The translations under genes and the position numbers were made by a program. The notes beneath the pieces are model-generated. The model made no database searches. It was not told where the DNA came from and was given only the letters and a program-made list of their open reading frames with translations. A DNA stretch of 64,000 nucleotides from Robiginitalea biformata HTCC2501 (GTDB taxonomy: Bacteria > Bacteroidota > Bacteroidia > Flavobacteriales > Flavobacteriaceae): assembly GCF_000024125.1 (NCBI RefSeq), contig NC_013222.1:2807501-2871500 (forward strand), given 5' to 3'. This document shows positions 1-8,407 of this stretch, one piece after another. The first letter of the stretch is position 1; every line of letters starts with the position of its first letter.

Positions 1-1428
<1,428 letters not shown>

Positions 1429-1681
1429 AGAATCTTAAATAACTTAACTCTCGGTAATCCCAGAGGTAACTCCTACAACTTATTTGTCCCAACTCGGTCC
1501 AGGTTCTTTTCTTAATTCCTTGACGGATGTTGTTTATTTATTTTGTACAATCACTCCTGCCCGTTATCAGATCCATAGGCCTTTCGACCCATAACCCCGG
1601 ACAGAAGCTACGCTGTCTGTCAATATGTCAATGAACTTTTTTCTGTTCCTCGCATCCAGGTTTTACCCCGAAAAGCGGGTG
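1429..1681 (-). other. rRNA operon leader
   Basis: About 250 nt between the rrn promoter and the mature 16S 5' end, with no credible coding sequence. It should be the transcribed leader removed during 16S maturation. I could not assign a boxA or RNase III stem by eye. The stretch from 1712 to the end of the DUF4294 gene at 1840 is AT-rich with runs of T, and I see nothing else in it. Confidence 0.6.
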
Positions 1682-1711
1682 CAAATATAGAATGCTTTTT
1701 TTGAAAAACAA
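1682..1711 (-). promoter_or_regulatory. rRNA operon promoter (Bacteroidota type)
   Basis: On the minus strand TATATTTG (1682-1689) is preceded by TTG (1709-1711) with exactly 19 nt between. This matches the Bacteroidota consensus TTG-N19-TAnnTTTG read by the primary sigma factor. It sits about 250 nt upstream of the 16S gene in an AT-rich stretch, as expected for an rrn promoter. Confidence 0.8.
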
Positions 1712-1839
1712 TCACATAAATGCGTAAAATTTTTTTCTTTTTTCCGGCCTGACACCTAACCCGCTTAGAACGAGAAATTTGGTTGTATCAACCCCAAAAA
1801 AAGGACAAGGAAGATAACGGAAAAAAAAGAACCCTGCAA

Positions 1840-2544
1840 CTAATTTTCCTTCTTTTTGGCGCTGCTCCACTGGTTGGTCAGGGAGGCGTAGTCGTAATCC
1901 AGTACGGATTCCTGCCGCTCCAGTATATTTGCCGCGAAAGCCCGCTGCAGAATATCCTCGATCAGGTAATCCTCGTGGACGCTTTCCGGGTGGAACTCCT
2001 CCTTGATGCTGATATCGAACAGGCTTGCGGTAGTCTGGTACCAGAAGGCCCGCCAGCCGCTCCTGAGTTGTTTCACCAGGTCAAAAGCGGTAATGCCCGT
2101 CTGCCGGTAGATCAGTTTCACCAGGATCTGGCCCTCGGTCCGCGTGAGCTTCTTCAGCTCAGCGGCGAACTCGTCTTCGATGAACCGCTGTACAATGCGC
2201 GTGTAGCGTTTCTGCTTCCGCCTGGAGGTGATGCTCTCGAGGCGGCTGTTGAGTTCTACGAGCCGCTCCGAGGCGAGCTTCGCGTACGGATACACCTTGA
2301 TGGTCTTCCTTCTGAGGATCAGGTACCGGAGTTTGTCGTCATAGGAGTCGAACTTCAGTTTTCCGAAAATATACACCGCGTCCAGCTCGATGGAGCTGCG
2401 GAAAATACTATCCCCCTCCAGGATGATCATTTGCTCCTCCACCGAATCCAGTTCCTGTTCGGGCACCTGCCCGATGAGCCAAGCCGGCAGCAGGGAGATC
2501 TGCAGGATCGCCAATAAGGTTTTACGGGAAAAACGCATAGACAT
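1840..2544 (-). CDS. DUF4294 domain-containing exported protein
   Basis: A protein of about 234 residues with an N-terminal signal peptide (basic MRFSRK, then a hydrophobic run ending near AWLIG-Q). A helical charged body follows, containing the pattern LRRKTIKVYPYAKLA typical of the Bacteroidota DUF4294 family, whose function is unknown. Start choice: TTG at 2550, ATG at 2544 and ATG at 2538 are all in frame. I prefer ATG 2544 because a -7 element lies just upstream at 2564-2571. The M42 peptidase gene is divergent, 95 bp away. Family call is from remembered pattern, not a search. Confidence 0.8.
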   Translation of the reverse strand: MSMRFSRKTLLAILQISLLPAWLIGQVPEQELDSVEEQMIILEGDSIFRSSIELDAVYIFGKLKFDSYDDKLRYLILRRKTIKVYPYAKLASERLVELNSRLESITSRRKQKRYTRIVQRFIEDEFAAELKKLTRTEGQILVKLIYRQTGITAFDLVKQLRSGWRAFWYQTTASLFDISIKEEFHPESVHEDYLIEDILQRAFAANILERQESVLDYDYASLTNQWSSAKKKEN

Positions 2545-2563
2545 ATTCAATCAAAGGCCTTGC

Positions 2564-2571
2564 CAAAAGTA
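2564..2571 (-). promoter_or_regulatory. -7 element for the DUF4294 gene
   Basis: TACTTTTG on the minus strand matches TAnnTTTG and lies 20 bp before the chosen ATG. No TTG is found at the usual distance, so this is half a promoter only. Confidence 0.4.
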
Positions 2572-2615
2572 ACGATAAAGCCAGGCTGGAAGTATTAAAT
2601 AAAAGTGAATATTGC

Positions 2616-2623
2616 TAAGTTTG
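2616..2623 (+). promoter_or_regulatory. -7 element for the M42 peptidase gene
   Basis: TAAGTTTG matches TAnnTTTG and ends 16 bp before the ATG of the peptidase gene. There is no clear TTG at -33. It is divergent to the -7 element at 2564-2571. Confidence 0.4.
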
Positions 2624-2639
2624 CAGCAAACAAAGCTAC

Positions 2640-3728
2640 ATGAACGCAGACAGCATTCTCACTCCGGAATCCCTGGAATTTTTTGAAAAATATCTGAATA
2701 ACGCCTCCCCGACCGGCTATGAATGGGAGGGCCAGAAAATTTGGATGTCCTACCTGAAACCCTATGTGGACACCTTTATCACGGACACCTATGGAACCGC
2801 TGTAGGCGTCATCAACCCGGATGCCCCCTACAAGGTGGTTATCGAAGGGCACAGTGACGAAATTTCCTGGTATGTCAACTATATTACGGACAACGGACTG
2901 ATCTACGTGATCCGCAATGGGGGCAGCGACCACCAGATCGCCCCGTCGAAATGGGTGAATATCCATACGGCCAACGGCATCGTTAAGGGAATTTTCGGTT
3001 GGCCGGCCATCCATACCCGCGACAAGTCGAAAGAGGAGCCGCCCAAACTCGAAAACATCTTTATAGATATCGGGGCCAAGGATAAAGAGGAGGTTGAGAA
3101 GATGGGCGTGCATGTAGGCTGTGTTATTACCTACCCGGACAACTTCCAGGTTTTGGCCGGAAACAAGTTTGTCTGCCGGGCCATCGACAACCGGGCCGGA
3201 GGCTTTATGATTGCCCAGGTAGCCCGCTTGTTAAAGGAAAACGGCAAGAAACTACCCTTTGGTCTCTATGTGACGAATTCGGTCCAGGAGGAAATCGGGT
3301 TGCGGGGGGCCGAAATGATCACCCAGCGGATCAAACCGAATGCCGCGATAATTACGGATGTCTGCCACGATACAACCACCCCGATGATCGACAAGAAAAA
3401 AGAGGGGCATACCGAAATCGGGGCGGGGCCGGTGATCTCCTACGCCCCGGCTGTTCAGAACAAACTCAGGGAACGCATCCTGCAAACCGCCCAAAAGAAT
3501 GACATTCCGTTCCAGCGCCTGGCGGCTTCCAGACAAACCGGGACGGACACGGATGCATTTGCCTACAGCAACGGGGGGGTGGCTTCCGCCCTGATTTCCC
3601 TGCCGTTGCGGTATATGCACACCACGGTGGAAATGGTGCAAAAGGAAGATGTGGCGAATGTCATCCGGCTCATTTACGAAACGCTTTTGACCATCGAGGA
3701 AGGGGAAACGTTCAGCTACTTCGATTAA
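2640..3728 (+). CDS. M42 family metallo-aminopeptidase
   Basis: A 362-residue cytosolic di-metal exopeptidase of the M42 (TET/endoglucanase-like) family, expected to trim short peptides from their N-terminus. The metal ligands and catalytic residues are in place: EGHSDEISW (H71, with D73), AIDNRAGG (D183 as bridging ligand), QEEIGLRG (E217/E218), ITD (D240) and the C-terminal RYMHTTVE (H327). Length is normal for the family. There is no signal peptide. The Nudix gene follows 16 bp downstream on the same strand and is probably co-transcribed. Substrate preference cannot be read from sequence. Confidence 0.92.
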   Translation: MNADSILTPESLEFFEKYLNNASPTGYEWEGQKIWMSYLKPYVDTFITDTYGTAVGVINPDAPYKVVIEGHSDEISWYVNYITDNGLIYVIRNGGSDHQIAPSKWVNIHTANGIVKGIFGWPAIHTRDKSKEEPPKLENIFIDIGAKDKEEVEKMGVHVGCVITYPDNFQVLAGNKFVCRAIDNRAGGFMIAQVARLLKENGKKLPFGLYVTNSVQEEIGLRGAEMITQRIKPNAAIITDVCHDTTTPMIDKKKEGHTEIGAGPVISYAPAVQNKLRERILQTAQKNDIPFQRLAASRQTGTDTDAFAYSNGGVASALISLPLRYMHTTVEMVQKEDVANVIRLIYETLLTIEEGETFSYFD

Positions 3729-3744
3729 CCAACCCGCAGACAAG

Positions 3745-4293
3745 GTGGATGAGCGGATAGATATCTGGGACGCAGACGGCAATCCCACCGGCAAAACGGC
3801 GCTGAAGTCGGAAGCCCACCGGGAAGGCTGGTACCATCCCACCGTCCACGTCTGGTTCTACACCTCCGATGGACGCGTCTTGCTGCAGCGTCGCGCCGAG
3901 GACAAAGCTACCGACCCGGGCGTCTGGGACGTTTCCGTTGCCGGTCATGTCGGCGCAGGGGAAAGCCCGCTGGAAGGGGCAGTGCGGGAGATACGCGAAG
4001 AGATTGGCCTGGAGGTATCCGCGGACCAGCTCATACCGATAACCACTGTGAAGGATTCCCGGGACCACCCCGGGGGAATCCGTGACCGGGAGTTCCGGCA
4101 TGTATACCTCTGCCGGCTCAGCCAGCCCTTTGGGGCGCTCACCCCCCAGCAATCCGAAGTTGCGGAACTCCGGCTTATCCCCCTCCTGCAATTTGCCGAA
4201 GAAACCTGGGGGCTGGCCCGGCCCGGGGAATACGTACCGCACGGGGCCCAATATTATTCCCGGATCGTCAAAGAGGTCAAAAAAAGGCTGTAG
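3745..4293 (+). CDS. Nudix hydrolase, IPP-isomerase-like subgroup
   Basis: A 182-residue protein with a complete Nudix box, Gx5Ex7REUxEExGU, at residues 67-89 (G67, E73, R81, E82, E85, E86, G88). It is therefore likely to hydrolyse a nucleoside-diphosphate-linked compound with Mg2+. The N-terminal half (DIWDADGNPTG and VWFYTSDGRVLLQRR) resembles the subgroup often labelled isopentenyl-diphosphate isomerase-like, but this does not establish isomerase activity. The only usable start is GTG at 3745, 16 bp after the M42 gene. It is convergent with hisS, 18 bp away. Confidence 0.88.
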   Translation: MDERIDIWDADGNPTGKTALKSEAHREGWYHPTVHVWFYTSDGRVLLQRRAEDKATDPGVWDVSVAGHVGAGESPLEGAVREIREEIGLEVSADQLIPITTVKDSRDHPGGIRDREFRHVYLCRLSQPFGALTPQQSEVAELRLIPLLQFAEETWGLARPGEYVPHGAQYYSRIVKEVKKRL

Positions 4294-4311
4294 TAATACA
4301 GGCTGTTGCCG

Positions 4312-5694
4312 TTATGCGGAAAGGGTATCGGCAAAGTCTTCCCATGCATCCAGCGGGTAGGATTGCTGCCCGCCCCCGCGCATGTCCCGGACGGTAAACT
4401 CCCCTTTGCGCAACTCCTCGTCCCCGATCAGGACGACGAAGGGGACATCCCGTTTATCTGCGTATTTAAATTGCTTGCCCACCTTGGCGTCATTTGGGTA
4501 GAGGTCTGCCCGGATCCCGCGGGAACGCAGGCGCATGACCAACCGGAGCGCTGACCGCGCCTCTTCCGGGCCAAAATTGATGCAGAACACATCCAGGGCG
4601 CGGTCCAGGGTTTCCGGGAACAACCCAAGCTCCTCCATTACCAGGCAAATCCGGTCCAGGCCAAAGGAAATCCCAACCCCGCTGACATCCCTGAGGCCAA
4701 AGATGCCCGTCAGGTCGTCGTAGCGGCCGCCCCCGCCAATGGACCCCATTTGCACCGTTTCCGGGGCTGCCACCTCAAAGATGGTCCCGGTGTAGTAGTT
4801 CAGGCCGCGGGCCAGTGTAACGTCGAGCACGCACTTACCCGCTTCCAATCCCATCTGCCGGGTCAGGTCGAGCAATTCTTCCAATTCCTCCACGCCCTGC
4901 AGCCCAGTCGGCGATTTGGCGAGCAGCCCGCGCAGTGCGGCCAGTTGTCCGGAAGCCTCCCCGCTCAGGTCGAACAGGGGTGCCGCTTTGCGGATGGCCT
5001 CCCGGGAAATCCCCTTTTCCTCCATCTCGGCTTCCACCTTTTCCCTCCCGATCTTGTCGAGTTTGTCCAGGGCTACGGTAAAATCCGTCAGCCGGTCGGC
5101 AGCCCCGATGACTTCGGCAATGCCGGACAACACCTTGCGGTGGTTCAGCTTGATGGTTACCCCATTCAGGCCCAGAGAGGCAAAGACCCGGTCGTATAGC
5201 TGGATAAACTCCGCTTCCTGGATGAGCCCGGTGGCGCCCACCACATCCGCATCGCACTGGTAGAACTCCCGGAACCGCCCCCTTTGCGGCCGGTCTGCCC
5301 GCCAGACAGGCTGGATCTGGTAGCGTTTGAAGGGAAAATCGATTTCGTTCTGGTGCATCACCACATAGCGCGCAAAGGGCACGGTCAGGTCGTACCGGAG
5401 GGCTTTTTCCGCTATTTGCGGAGTGAGCCCGGCGGAGTCTTTATCCTGCAGGACGGTCGCGTCTGCCTTTTTTAAAAAATCCCCCGAATTCAGGATCTTG
5501 AAAATCAACCGGTCGCCTTCCTCCCCGTATTTGCCCATGAGGGTGTCGTAATTCTCAAAGGACGGGGTTTCGATGGGCTGGAAGCCGAACCGCTCAAATT
5601 GTTCGCGGATGGCCCCGATGATATGGTTGCGCCTTGCAACCTCCTGCGGGCTAAAATCCCTTGTACCTTTCGGGATGGATGGTTTTCTTGCCAT
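4312..5694 (-). CDS. hisS: histidine--tRNA ligase
   Basis: A class II aminoacyl-tRNA synthetase that charges tRNA-His. The start is taken as the ATG opening MARKPSIPKGTRDFSP, giving 460 residues. An in-frame upstream ATG at 5754 would add 20 unrelated residues and would lie inside the -7 element. Class II motif 2 is seen in RGRFREFYQCDADVVG and the histidine-specific motif in ARGLNYYTGTIFE. The C-terminal part is the usual anticodon-binding domain. The next gene upstream on this strand encodes the DUF6495 protein. Confidence 0.96.
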   Translation of the reverse strand: MARKPSIPKGTRDFSPQEVARRNHIIGAIREQFERFGFQPIETPSFENYDTLMGKYGEEGDRLIFKILNSGDFLKKADATVLQDKDSAGLTPQIAEKALRYDLTVPFARYVVMHQNEIDFPFKRYQIQPVWRADRPQRGRFREFYQCDADVVGATGLIQEAEFIQLYDRVFASLGLNGVTIKLNHRKVLSGIAEVIGAADRLTDFTVALDKLDKIGREKVEAEMEEKGISREAIRKAAPLFDLSGEASGQLAALRGLLAKSPTGLQGVEELEELLDLTRQMGLEAGKCVLDVTLARGLNYYTGTIFEVAAPETVQMGSIGGGGRYDDLTGIFGLRDVSGVGISFGLDRICLVMEELGLFPETLDRALDVFCINFGPEEARSALRLVMRLRSRGIRADLYPNDAKVGKQFKYADKRDVPFVVLIGDEELRKGEFTVRDMRGGGQQSYPLDAWEDFADTLSA

Positions 5695-5755
5695 AAGGCG
5701 GCTTGAATTCGTGTGGTTATTTCCGGAGCCTGGGATGATCCGACACAGGCTCATG

Positions 5756-5763
5756 CAAATATA
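5756..5763 (-). promoter_or_regulatory. -7 element for hisS
   Basis: TATATTTG on the minus strand, 62 bp upstream of the chosen hisS start. The position expected for the -33 TTG holds TGG instead, so the match is partial. It supports the downstream ATG at 5694 as the real start. Confidence 0.5.
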
Positions 5764-5818
5764 GCGGAAAGACGGGAGGGTGCCAGTCCCTGGGGAGGTT
5801 AGTTTTCAAGGCTTGCCG

Positions 5819-6292
5819 TTAGTTTTCAATCACCTCGTCAAACCAGCGGTACAGGTCGCCTTTGGTAATGGTCGCCCCCTTTCGGATCAATTCGAATTTA
5901 TCCGCATTCGGATCGTCCGAATACGCCTTGGCCGCCGTGAGGTACTCCACAAAATCGGACTGCCAGTTTTTCTTGAACCAGCCAAACCCTTCCTGCGACC
6001 TGAGATCGATTTCCGGGTTCATTACCCGGACGGAAATCAGTTTCATCTCGCGCTTTGTCATGTGGAACAGATGCATTTGCTGCGCCTCGATCTGTTCCAG
6101 GTATTCTACCCGGGACAGGACGCCCTCCCAGACCAGGTCGCTGAAGACATCGATTTCGTCTTCGGCCACCTGGGGCGTTTCCCGCTTAATCCGGTCCCAT
6201 TCCTCGGCCGTGATGGATTGCGTTGCCAGGAAATTGATGAATTCCAGGTGCAGTTCCTCCAACTGTTCGCGTGTAAGCCTTTCGTATTTCAT
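5819..6292 (-). CDS. DUF6495 family protein
   Basis: A 157-residue acidic, soluble, mostly helical protein beginning MKYERLTREQLEELHLEF. It has no signal peptide, membrane segment or catalytic motif I can identify. It resembles a Bacteroidota family of unknown function (DUF6495) that I associate with neighbourhoods containing hisS and the L9 gene, as here; this is recollection, not a search. The start is the ATG at 6292; a start three codons upstream (MRR) is possible. It lies downstream of the rplI terminator, so it probably has its own weak promoter or depends on read-through. Confidence 0.7.
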   Translation of the reverse strand: MKYERLTREQLEELHLEFINFLATQSITAEEWDRIKRETPQVAEDEIDVFSDLVWEGVLSRVEYLEQIEAQQMHLFHMTKREMKLISVRVMNPEIDLRSQEGFGWFKKNWQSDFVEYLTAAKAYSDDPNADKFELIRKGATITKGDLYRWFDEVIEN

Positions 6293-6311
6293 CCTCCGCA
6301 ATTCGGTTTAT

Positions 6312-6341
6312 AAAAAAAGCCCACCCTGATGGCCAGGATGG
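6312..6341 (-). terminator. terminator of the rpsF-rpsR-rplI operon
   Basis: In the minus-strand RNA, CCAUCCU (6335-6341) pairs with AGGGUGG (6321-6327) around a 7-nt loop, with one U-G pair. GC and seven U residues follow (6312-6318). It lies 25 bp after the rplI stop codon. A clear intrinsic terminator. Confidence 0.85.
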
Positions 6342-6366
6342 ACTCTTATCTATTTGCCGGTCGGGC

Positions 6367-6819
6367 TTAGTTTTGTTCAGCCACCACCTCAAAGGCAAAC
6401 TCCACCTGTACCTCGCGGTGCAGCCGGATTTCCGCCTCGTAGGGTCCGGCGCGCTTGATAGCGCCTCCTTTGATGCTGATATACTTCTTCTCGATAGCGT
6501 GTCCCTCTTTCTCCAGGGCAGCCGCCAGGTCGGCGTTGGTAACGGAACCAAACAGTTTGTCCGCTTCCCCTACTTTGGCGGGGATTTTAATTTCCAGAGC
6601 CTTCAGGGCTTCGGCTGTCTTCTCGGCAGCGTCGATGGCCTGCTTTTCCTTATGGGCCCGCTGGCGCAGGTCCTCGGCGAGTACCTTTTTGGCAGAAGGG
6701 GTAGCCAGTACCGCCATCCCCTGGGGAATCAGGTAGTTCCGGCCATAGCCGTTCTTGACGGATACCAGGTCGTCCTTGAACCCGAGGTTCTCTACGTCTT
6801 TCTTGAGTATCAATTCCAT
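6367..6819 (-). CDS. rplI: 50S ribosomal protein L9
   Basis: A 150-residue protein with the L9 N-terminal signature (MELILKKDVENLGFKDDLV, then VKNGYGRNYLIPQGMA). A long connecting helix and the C-terminal rRNA-binding domain (SVTNADLAAAL) follow. It binds 23S rRNA domain V at the base of the L1 stalk. It is the last gene of rpsF-rpsR-rplI, 12 bp after rpsR, and is followed by an intrinsic terminator. Normal length. Confidence 0.98.
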   Translation of the reverse strand: MELILKKDVENLGFKDDLVSVKNGYGRNYLIPQGMAVLATPSAKKVLAEDLRQRAHKEKQAIDAAEKTAEALKALEIKIPAKVGEADKLFGSVTNADLAAALEKEGHAIEKKYISIKGGAIKRAGPYEAEIRLHREVQVEFAFEVVAEQN

Positions 6820-6831
6820 GATTCCTTCCGT

Positions 6832-7128
6832 TTACTTTAATAAATCACCTACATAGGGCATCAACGCCAGGTGGCGCGAACGCTTAATCGCCTGGGCTAC
6901 TTTCCGCTGGTACTTCAGGGAGGTACCCGTCAGCCGGCGCGGCAGGATCTTGCCCTGCTCGTTCACCAGCTTCATCAGGAAATCCGGATCCTTGTAATCG
7001 ATATACTTAATACCGGATTTCTTGAAGCGGCAATACTTCTTCTCTTTGCTGGTCTCAATATTCAGCGGGGTCAGATACCGGATCTCCCCGTCTTTTTTTC
7101 CTTTTGCCTGTTGTTGCAGTGTGGCCAT
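6832..7128 (-). CDS. rpsR: 30S ribosomal protein S18
   Basis: A 98-residue S18 protein with the conserved core [33 protein letters not shown] and [16 protein letters not shown]. It forms a heterodimer with S6 on the platform of the small subunit. It lies between rpsF (4 bp) and rplI (12 bp) in the usual order. The N-terminal extension of about 20 residues is common in Bacteroidota. Confidence 0.98.
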   Translation of the reverse strand: MATLQQQAKGKKDGEIRYLTPLNIETSKEKKYCRFKKSGIKYIDYKDPDFLMKLVNEQGKILPRRLTGTSLKYQRKVAQAIKRSRHLALMPYVGDLLK

Positions 7129-7132
7129 ATCC

Positions 7133-7471
7133 TTAGGCTTTAGCTTTTAATTTGTTACGGCGTTTCTCCGCCCATGCGACGGCGTGTTTGTCCAACTTCA
7201 CGGTGAGGAAGCGCATGATGCGCTCATCCCTCTTGAACTCCTGTTCGTACGGGCCAATGACCTCGCCGGGAGCCGTGAATTCGAACAGATGGTAGAATCC
7301 GCTCTTTTTGTGCTGAATGGGATAGGCCAGTTTCTTGAGTCCCCAATCTTCCTTGGAGACCATCTTGGCACCATTCTTGGTCAAGAAATTTTCAAATTTC
7401 TTAACTGTTTCCTCTATCTGCGTATCAGATAGAACGGGATTTAAAATGAAAACAGTTTCGTAATGGTTCAT
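7133..7471 (-). CDS. rpsF: 30S ribosomal protein S6
   Basis: A 112-residue S6 protein ([16 protein letters not shown], then the conserved [20 protein letters not shown]). It is the first gene of the operon and partner of S18. A full consensus promoter lies 24 bp upstream. Confidence 0.98.
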   Translation of the reverse strand: MNHYETVFILNPVLSDTQIEETVKKFENFLTKNGAKMVSKEDWGLKKLAYPIQHKKSGFYHLFEFTAPGEVIGPYEQEFKRDERIMRFLTVKLDKHAVAWAEKRRNKLKAKA

Positions 7472-7495
7472 ATTAAGAGTTTAATTTAAGGTGCG

Positions 7496-7526
7496 CAAAA
7501 GTAAGAATTCTTTGGCCTTTTTACAA
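7496..7526 (-). promoter_or_regulatory. promoter of rpsF-rpsR-rplI
   Basis: TACTTTTG (7496-7503) preceded by TTG (7524-7526) with 20 nt between, on the minus strand. It lies 24 bp upstream of rpsF. Good match to the Bacteroidota consensus. Confidence 0.7.
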
Positions 7527-7714
7527 GAAATCCAAAAAAAGATCGTTATAGCTAGGAAGGATTAAAAATTAGAGCTTAACCTGAACCCAAATCAAATGAC
7601 TGAAAGTCGTCTGCAAACCGTACAGTAATTCACACCATGTTTACAACTTTAGTTGTCGACACCGCTGATTTTTAAGTACTTTGTAGATGATTAAACCCCA
7701 CAAATCAACCATTT

Positions 7715-8407
7715 ATGAAATTAAGGAGTATTGTGGTTGATGATTCATCAATGCAACGAATGGCGGTTGCGAAATTGGTGAATAATCACCCGAATTTAGC
7801 CTTGGTTGCTGAGTACAGCAATGCTATTGAAGCCAAAAACGGCATCAAAAACAATGAAATTGACCTGATTTTCCTGGATGTGGAAATGCCCATCATCAAC
7901 GGTTTCGACCTGTTGGAATCCCTGGAAAATCCGCCCCAGGTAATCCTGATCACCGGGAAACCGGATTACGCCCTCAAGGCGTTTGACTACGACGTGACGG
8001 ATTACCTGCACAAACCGATTACCATGGCCCGGTTTGACGCCTCCGTAAAACGCGCGGTGTCCAAATACGAGCAGATGCACAAGGTGAATGAGGACGAGGA
8101 GCACATCTTCGTGAAAAGCAACCTGAAAAAACGCAAGGTCATCCTCAACGACATCAAGTGGATCGAAGCCCTGGGAGATTACATCAAACTGGTGACCGAC
8201 GAGGCGAACATCGTTATTTTATCCACGATGAAAGCTTTTGAGAAACAGTTGCCGGAAGACAAATTCCTGAGGATCCACAAATCCTATATCGTCAACCTGG
8301 AGAAAATCGAAAAATTCAACAGTAAAAACGTGGAGGTAAGCGGACGCTCGATCCCGTTGAGCCGTAACAAGAAGACGGAACTCGCGGAAGCCTTGAGCAA
8401 TGTTTAA
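7715..8407 (+). CDS. LytTR-family response regulator
   Basis: A 230-residue two-domain transcription factor. Residues 1-120 form a receiver domain with the acidic pair D9/D10, phospho-acceptor D55 (FLDVEMP), T80 and K100 (LHKP). Residues about 130-230 form a LytTR DNA-binding domain, with the typical DIKWIEALGDYIKLV and FLRIHKSYIVNL. No sensor histidine kinase is adjacent, so it is an orphan regulator here. It is convergent with priA with no gap: the two stop codons abut at 8407/8408. The 243 bp upstream, back to rpsF, holds the rpsF promoter and otherwise only AT-rich sequence. I could not define its own promoter with confidence. Confidence 0.93.
   Translation: MKLRSIVVDDSSMQRMAVAKLVNNHPNLALVAEYSNAIEAKNGIKNNEIDLIFLDVEMPIINGFDLLESLENPPQVILITGKPDYALKAFDYDVTDYLHKPITMARFDASVKRAVSKYEQMHKVNEDEEHIFVKSNLKKRKVILNDIKWIEALGDYIKLVTDEANIVILSTMKAFEKQLPEDKFLRIHKSYIVNLEKIEKFNSKNVEVSGRSIPLSRNKKTELAEALSNV

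Noticed and set aside
1783..2517. A 244-codon open frame opposite the DUF4294 gene
   Set aside because: The minus strand encodes a protein with a signal peptide and family pattern; the plus frame is a shadow typical of GC-rich codon use.
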